Source of the DNA: Galerina marginata
Lineage: Eukaryota; Basidiomycota; Agaricomycetes; Agaricales; Galerinaceae
Assembly (NCBI GenBank): GCA_023014335.1
Contig: JAECYW010000002.1
Coordinates: 4,030,001 to 4,094,000, forward strand
Direction of reading: 5' to 3'
DNA length: 64,000 bases
The position numbers were made by a program, and so were the translations under genes. The stretch's first letter is position 1. Every line of letters starts with the position of its first letter. The notes under the pieces are model-generated. The model made no database searches, was not told the DNA's origin, and saw only the letters and a list, made by a program, of their open reading frames with translations. Below, piece after piece: positions 59,957-64,000 of this stretch.

Positions 59957-62918
59957 TTCTGTTAGTCCTGTCCCACCCGTTGATCTTGCACATATTAAAC
60001 TTACTACTTCCTACTTGTTAGGTTCGACCCTCCTACCATCGTTTACCGACCAACTTCGACGGGGCAAATTCACGGACCATTTGGTGAGTTCTTGCATTCA
60101 AGTTAAAGCCTTGACTAAATTATTATCACAGGAAACATAAGAAAATCCAAGTCTAAATTGCTTGTTGTATATTTTTGTATTTCAACTTTTGCGCGTCGAG
60201 AATACATATGACTATTCGGAAACTTCTCGTGATTTGATTAAACTTTTCTTTCTTCCAAATTTGAGGGAACAGAGAAAGGTGCAAAATTGCTACCATTAGC
60301 GCCGCTAATAACATTTTATCCATTGCCTCCGCTGAGAGTCCGCTCCCACATCCCAATTTTTATGGGTTTCATGGTTGCCGGTTTTACCGAACATGATAGA
60401 AAGCTTGATTTTAGGAGTCAATATGGAGATGAGCGGCGTAGAAAGCGCAGGTGCACCCTCATTTCTATTGCCCACTAATTGGATGGCACGTCGCAGCAGT
60501 TCAAGTGTTTGCCCGCATATGTTAGACCGTTGGCAACGTGCTGTGCACGAGTTGATTCACCCGGCCACGAAAATGTCATGTACAACATAAATGAACAAAA
60601 AGCCACTGCGAAACAGCTTCGGCATAAATTCCACCGAATGCAGGTCTGTTTACGGATGACGAGACTCACGAGAGTTAAAGTAGTACATTTATTATATGAT
60701 CTGATATCGCTCACTTCAATTTGAAGTCATGGGACTCTTGGGCGTGCATGGGCACCATGCTGTTCTCTTGGTATTAATTTCAGCGTGCGCTATACTCCGT
60801 AAAAGCATACGCCCCTAGATGACCCACTAAGTATCATGATCAATACCCTGTGTCATTTACATCTGGTGATCCACGGAATACTTAGTTCGATGGAAGGAGG
60901 AAAATTATACATGCGAGAGGACATAGGACGCTAATAGTGGAAGAATCCTTCTACTCCGCAGTCAATCGTACTGGTACCGTGAAGTGTTACCAAGTCCGAG
61001 GGTTGATATATTCTCACGTCAACGGGTTTTGGGAATAAGCGCCTACCAGGCGCTTGCAAGTCGTGTTGTATTTTTGCTATCAGCTTGGATATTCTGCCGT
61101 ATGACAGGCGTCATATGGCTGTGGGATATAAATCATGCCAATACGCGTTTATTTTTCCACACCGATGTTGAACACATGAGACAATTGGTCGGCAGGAACT
61201 TGAAGGTGGACGGGCTTCCAAGCAATCTGTCTCCGTCTTCAGAATCTCCCACCTGCGTGGAAATTTCCAGCCAACTAAGAATAGTCTCCCTTCCAATTTT
61301 CAAATTGCTTAGAACAGTAGAGCACTATCCGGGGCATAGTTTATTATTATTCTGAACAAAATATTAGGGAGGTCAGCGGTTTTGAAATAGTTTTCGTTGA
61401 AACGTTTCTGAACGAAAAGTGCAAACTCTCAGAACCATCAACGAGTCAAAAGCAACCCTGGAGTCGCTTTTGGCCTCAGAAACGCGATGCTTGAAATCCG
61501 GTTCTGGCATCCTGTCCTGGATTGATCAAGGATTGATCTGGGCTTCCAAGAACAGGTCTGACATTACAGTGCCTTGCAAGTCACCCCAACGGTTGGGTAA
61601 ATTTCGGCAGTATTTAAACCTTTCTTTCAATACTCGATTAAGGCTAATACAAATTTTTTACTGTGAAGAAATATTTTGATTCCGAATGTTGTGAATTTTC
61701 TTCATGGGGGTGTTACTCGTGGCTGTGCCAAGTGCGCTGATCGCCGTTTTTGGCAGTCGTGCCCTAGTCGTGGCACCGAAGTTGTTGTTCATCATCGATC
61801 CCTGTCGTCGCCGCTGCTGCTCAGCATCCTCGTATCTGGAGCCGCAGCCTACCTTGACATATAGCCAAGCCTCGCGCGAACATTGGTACCGATGATAATT
61901 GGCTACTTTGACTTCATCGATCGGCCTGCATAAAATCGCAACATTGACAGTGACTCAATGACAGAAGAAACTGGTGCTGAGCAGGGACTCAAAAGATGAA
62001 TCTTAATTTTCAGTAAGCAAGTTAGACATTTGGTGTAAGTAAAATCATTATTTCATGTACTTTTCGCTCCCTGAAACTTGTGTTCACAGCTAGAGCCTAG
62101 CAAAGTTGGCCCGTTACCTCGATTCGCATCCCCGTCCCATGTACACTTCTTCGACGTCTCTCTTCAATGCCCATTCCTGGCCGCGAAAAGGGTAGCTGAG
62201 TACTGGTGCTCCCAATCTATTATTTTTTTTTCGCAATCAACTATGACTACCGGTATCAAACTGTCGAACAACGCCTGCGGATCGTTCACAACTTACGGCG
62301 CCGCTGATGGTTCAGTCGAGAACATCCTCATTGACGCTTTTCGAATTCTTTCCTGGATCACCCTAGTCGCTTCCCGTGTCAGTATACCCTTCATGAAACT
62401 TGAAGAAACTCTTTGGGTTCGAGCTCGTTAGTTGAAGGCGAGATTCTTTACTGGCTTTATCGTAAACTCTGTTTCGAACTAATTGCGCCAGCCTGTCTTG
62501 AACAATTACCATATCCTCGTCAGATTTGCTACTCTGCCGCTCCAGAATCTCCAGTCGTGGAATAGCCCGCGCTTCGATCCTCAACATCGCCTTCAACTTA
62601 TCAACTCGACTTGCAAAGCATTCACTGATATCGGTGATTTACGAAGCCAAACCGCTTCCTTTGACAGCACACTGTAAGTACTTATCACCATTCCATTCCC
62701 AATATCCATTCACGGTGTTATCAAAGAAACGTGTTGGCATTCAAACTCGGAGATATAAATGTGCCGAGTGTCAAGCCAAACCAAACCGGTATTGACATAG
62801 CCTATATATACAGAAATCACTTACCGTCAAGTCCACAACTCTGTACGTTTCACTGTCCCGCAGTGTTGAAGGCATATCGAGGTCATCTAACATTTTCGGT
62901 TACTCTTCGTCGTCGTTT
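59957..62918. other. 3.0-kb region without an assignable gene
   Basis: No gene is supported. ORFs at 60479-60724, 60984-61355, 61419-61679 and 61676-61895 lack motifs. At 62078-62677 both strands carry protein-like frames: plus ATG 62243 (TTGIKLSNNACGSFTTYG..) and a minus frame with a helical, charged stretch (LKAMLRIEARAIPRLEILER), interrupted upstream by one TAA. Either could be a gene or a relic; I cannot choose. Confidence 0.4.
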
Positions 62919-63737
62919 ATGCTGACTCGGTCGTCAATAGTTCTTGCGAAAAAAATGGTCGAATCTCGTGGCAATCCCGGGGCACCTGGGACACCTGGGA
63001 CACCTGGCGGGTCAAACACTCCAAATACTGGAGGTAGCACGCCTAGTAGTGGCTCTAGCGGCGGGTGGGGTTGGGGCTTTTGGGGACAAGGAGGGCTGGG
63101 AGGACAGGGAGGCGGCCCTGGCCAGCCCGGTGCACCAGGCGCTCCCGGTGCTCCTGGTGGTCCCGGTGGTCCCGGTGGTCCTGGTGCTCCTGGTGGGGCG
63201 GGCGGATGGGGATGGGGAGGAAATGGTGGCCACGGAGGCGGGTTTGGCGGTGCTCCTGGTGCTCCCGGTGCTCCCGGTGCACCTGGAGGTAACGGCGGTG
63301 GAGGCGGCGGTTGGGGCGGTTGGGGTGGTGCTCCCGGTCAGCCTGGTCAACCCGGTCAGCCTGGTGCTCCCGGTGGCGGTCCTGGCGCCCCCGGTGGTGC
63401 GGGTGGTTGGGGCTGGGGAGGTTGGGGAGGTAATGGGGGCCATGGAGGCCATGGAGGTGGTCCGGGTGCTCCTGGTGCTCCTGGTGCTCCTGGTGGAGGT
63501 GGTTATGGCGGATACGGCGGCTATGGTGGGCCTGGTGCTCCTGGTGCCCCCGGCGCTCCCGGCGCTGGAGGCGGCGGAGGTGGAGGTGGCGGTGGAGGTG
63601 GCGGTGGAGGCTGGAATGGTGGAGGAGGAGGCGGATATGGTGGAGGAGGTGGACATGGAGGAGGAGGTGGCCATGGAGGAGGAGGTGGACATGGTGGATG
63701 GGGTGGATGGGGTGGTGGTGGCGGATCCGGGGCCTGA
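62919..63737 (+). CDS. collagen-like Gly/Trp-rich protein, 272 aa
   Basis: A single-exon frame from ATG 62919 (or ATG 62955) gives 272 residues, with glycine by far the most frequent. After a short basic leader comes GNPGAPGTPGTPGG, then alternating blocks of collagen-like G-X-Y triplets (GAPGAPGAPGG, GQPGQPGQPGAPGG) and Gly/Trp blocks (GGWGWGG, GGWGGWGG). A GGYGGYGGYGG block, a 16-Gly run and GGGGHGG repeats with aromatic residues close it, ending GSGA. No signal peptide is visible, and no Cys. The G-X-Y blocks could form a triple helix; the Gly-aromatic blocks resemble structural glycine-rich proteins. Third codon positions vary, which suggests selection on the protein rather than simple DNA repeat growth. 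Confidence 0.6.
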   Translation: MLTRSSIVLAKKMVESRGNPGAPGTPGTPGGSNTPNTGGSTPSSGSSGGWGWGFWGQGGLGGQGGGPGQPGAPGAPGAPGGPGGPGGPGAPGGAGGWGWGGNGGHGGGFGGAPGAPGAPGAPGGNGGGGGGWGGWGGAPGQPGQPGQPGAPGGGPGAPGGAGGWGWGGWGGNGGHGGHGGGPGAPGAPGAPGGGGYGGYGGYGGPGAPGAPGAPGAGGGGGGGGGGGGGGGWNGGGGGGYGGGGGHGGGGGHGGGGGHGGWGGWGGGGGSGA

Positions 63738-64000
63738 TACAGTAGTTCTTAATGGCGCCTCAGACTTTCCTCAAGTTAGTGGGGTTTCATTGAAATTCCT
63801 TTACCTATTCTCATGCTTCCTTCACAGGGTTTCTTGGTTCGAATCGTGCTTCATATCGCTGTCCACGTCTCTCAATCGCTTTTGCCAATCGTTTCTGTCG
63901 AATTCTAATTTTCATCCACGTCCACGTCCATCTTTTACTTGCCATGTATCGCCTATAACAAAAAGTCATTCTTACAGCTTAGTAACCAAAATGCGGCTGA
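63738..64000. other. right-edge intergenic region
   Basis: No gene is seen in the last 263 bp. Pyrimidine-rich sequence follows the stop at 63737. Confidence 0.5.

Noticed and set aside
63012..63692. 226-codon Ser/Thr-rich minus-strand frame
   Set aside because: Antisense reading of the glycine-rich repeats; GGN/GCN/CCN repeats produce long stop-free antisense frames without selection.

Overview
The window is nuclear DNA from a filamentous fungus, most likely a mushroom-forming basidiomycete (Agaricomycetes). Genes are intron-rich. Most introns are about 45-75 nt with GT..AG borders, and they alternate on both strands without operons. The gene content also fits: Agaricomycete-type BTB/POZ and F-box proteins, a fungal caleosin, an Rsc1/2-type bromodomain-BAH protein, and a membrane protein with a Cys-rich ectodomain. 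I built splice models by hand. In every model listed as a CDS the exon phases add up to one open frame from ATG to stop. Exons are given in each entry.

Layout. 0-2 kb: a BTB gene (+). 4.3-10.3 kb: one large four-exon gene (-) for an 1,803-residue Ser/Pro-rich disordered protein. 11.8-20 kb: a BTB/F-box array with two intact BTB genes (-), two intact paralogous F-box-like genes (+) and at least three decayed BTB copies, much of it made by segmental duplication. 20.2-22.7 kb: a Nudix hydrolase (-) and a caleosin (+) sharing a 574-bp divergent promoter region. 24.2-29.6 kb: a uridine-kinase/Yfh7-like P-loop kinase (-) divergent from a GH71/GH99-like hydrolase with a long Pro-rich tail (+). 30.8-32.4 kb: a zinc-finger regulator (+). 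34.3-37.2 kb: the Rsc1/2-like subunit (+). 38.4-40.1 kb: a single-pass membrane protein (+). 42.7-44.1 kb: a FabG-like short-chain dehydrogenase (-) with an 11-nt micro-exon. 44.9-46.1 kb: a single-exon F-box protein (+). 49.6-51.7 kb: a Ser/Pro-rich disordered protein (+).

The right end looks like a dynamic accessory region. It holds a possibly decaying F-box-like gene (52.6-53.7 kb), a dispersed GC-motif repeat (54.1-54.5 kb), a relic of a PIF1/Helitron-type helicase (54.7-54.9 kb), a SLOG/Rossmann-like protein (56.0-56.7 kb), and three glycine-tract open frames within 6 kb: a collagen-like G-A-P repeat at 57.7 kb that is open on both strands, a 36-glycine peptide at 59.8 kb, and a 272-residue collagen-like Gly/Trp-rich protein at 62.9 kb. 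I consider this glycine-rich cluster and the BTB/F-box array the most unusual parts of the window. No tRNA, rRNA, LTR element or CRISPR was seen.
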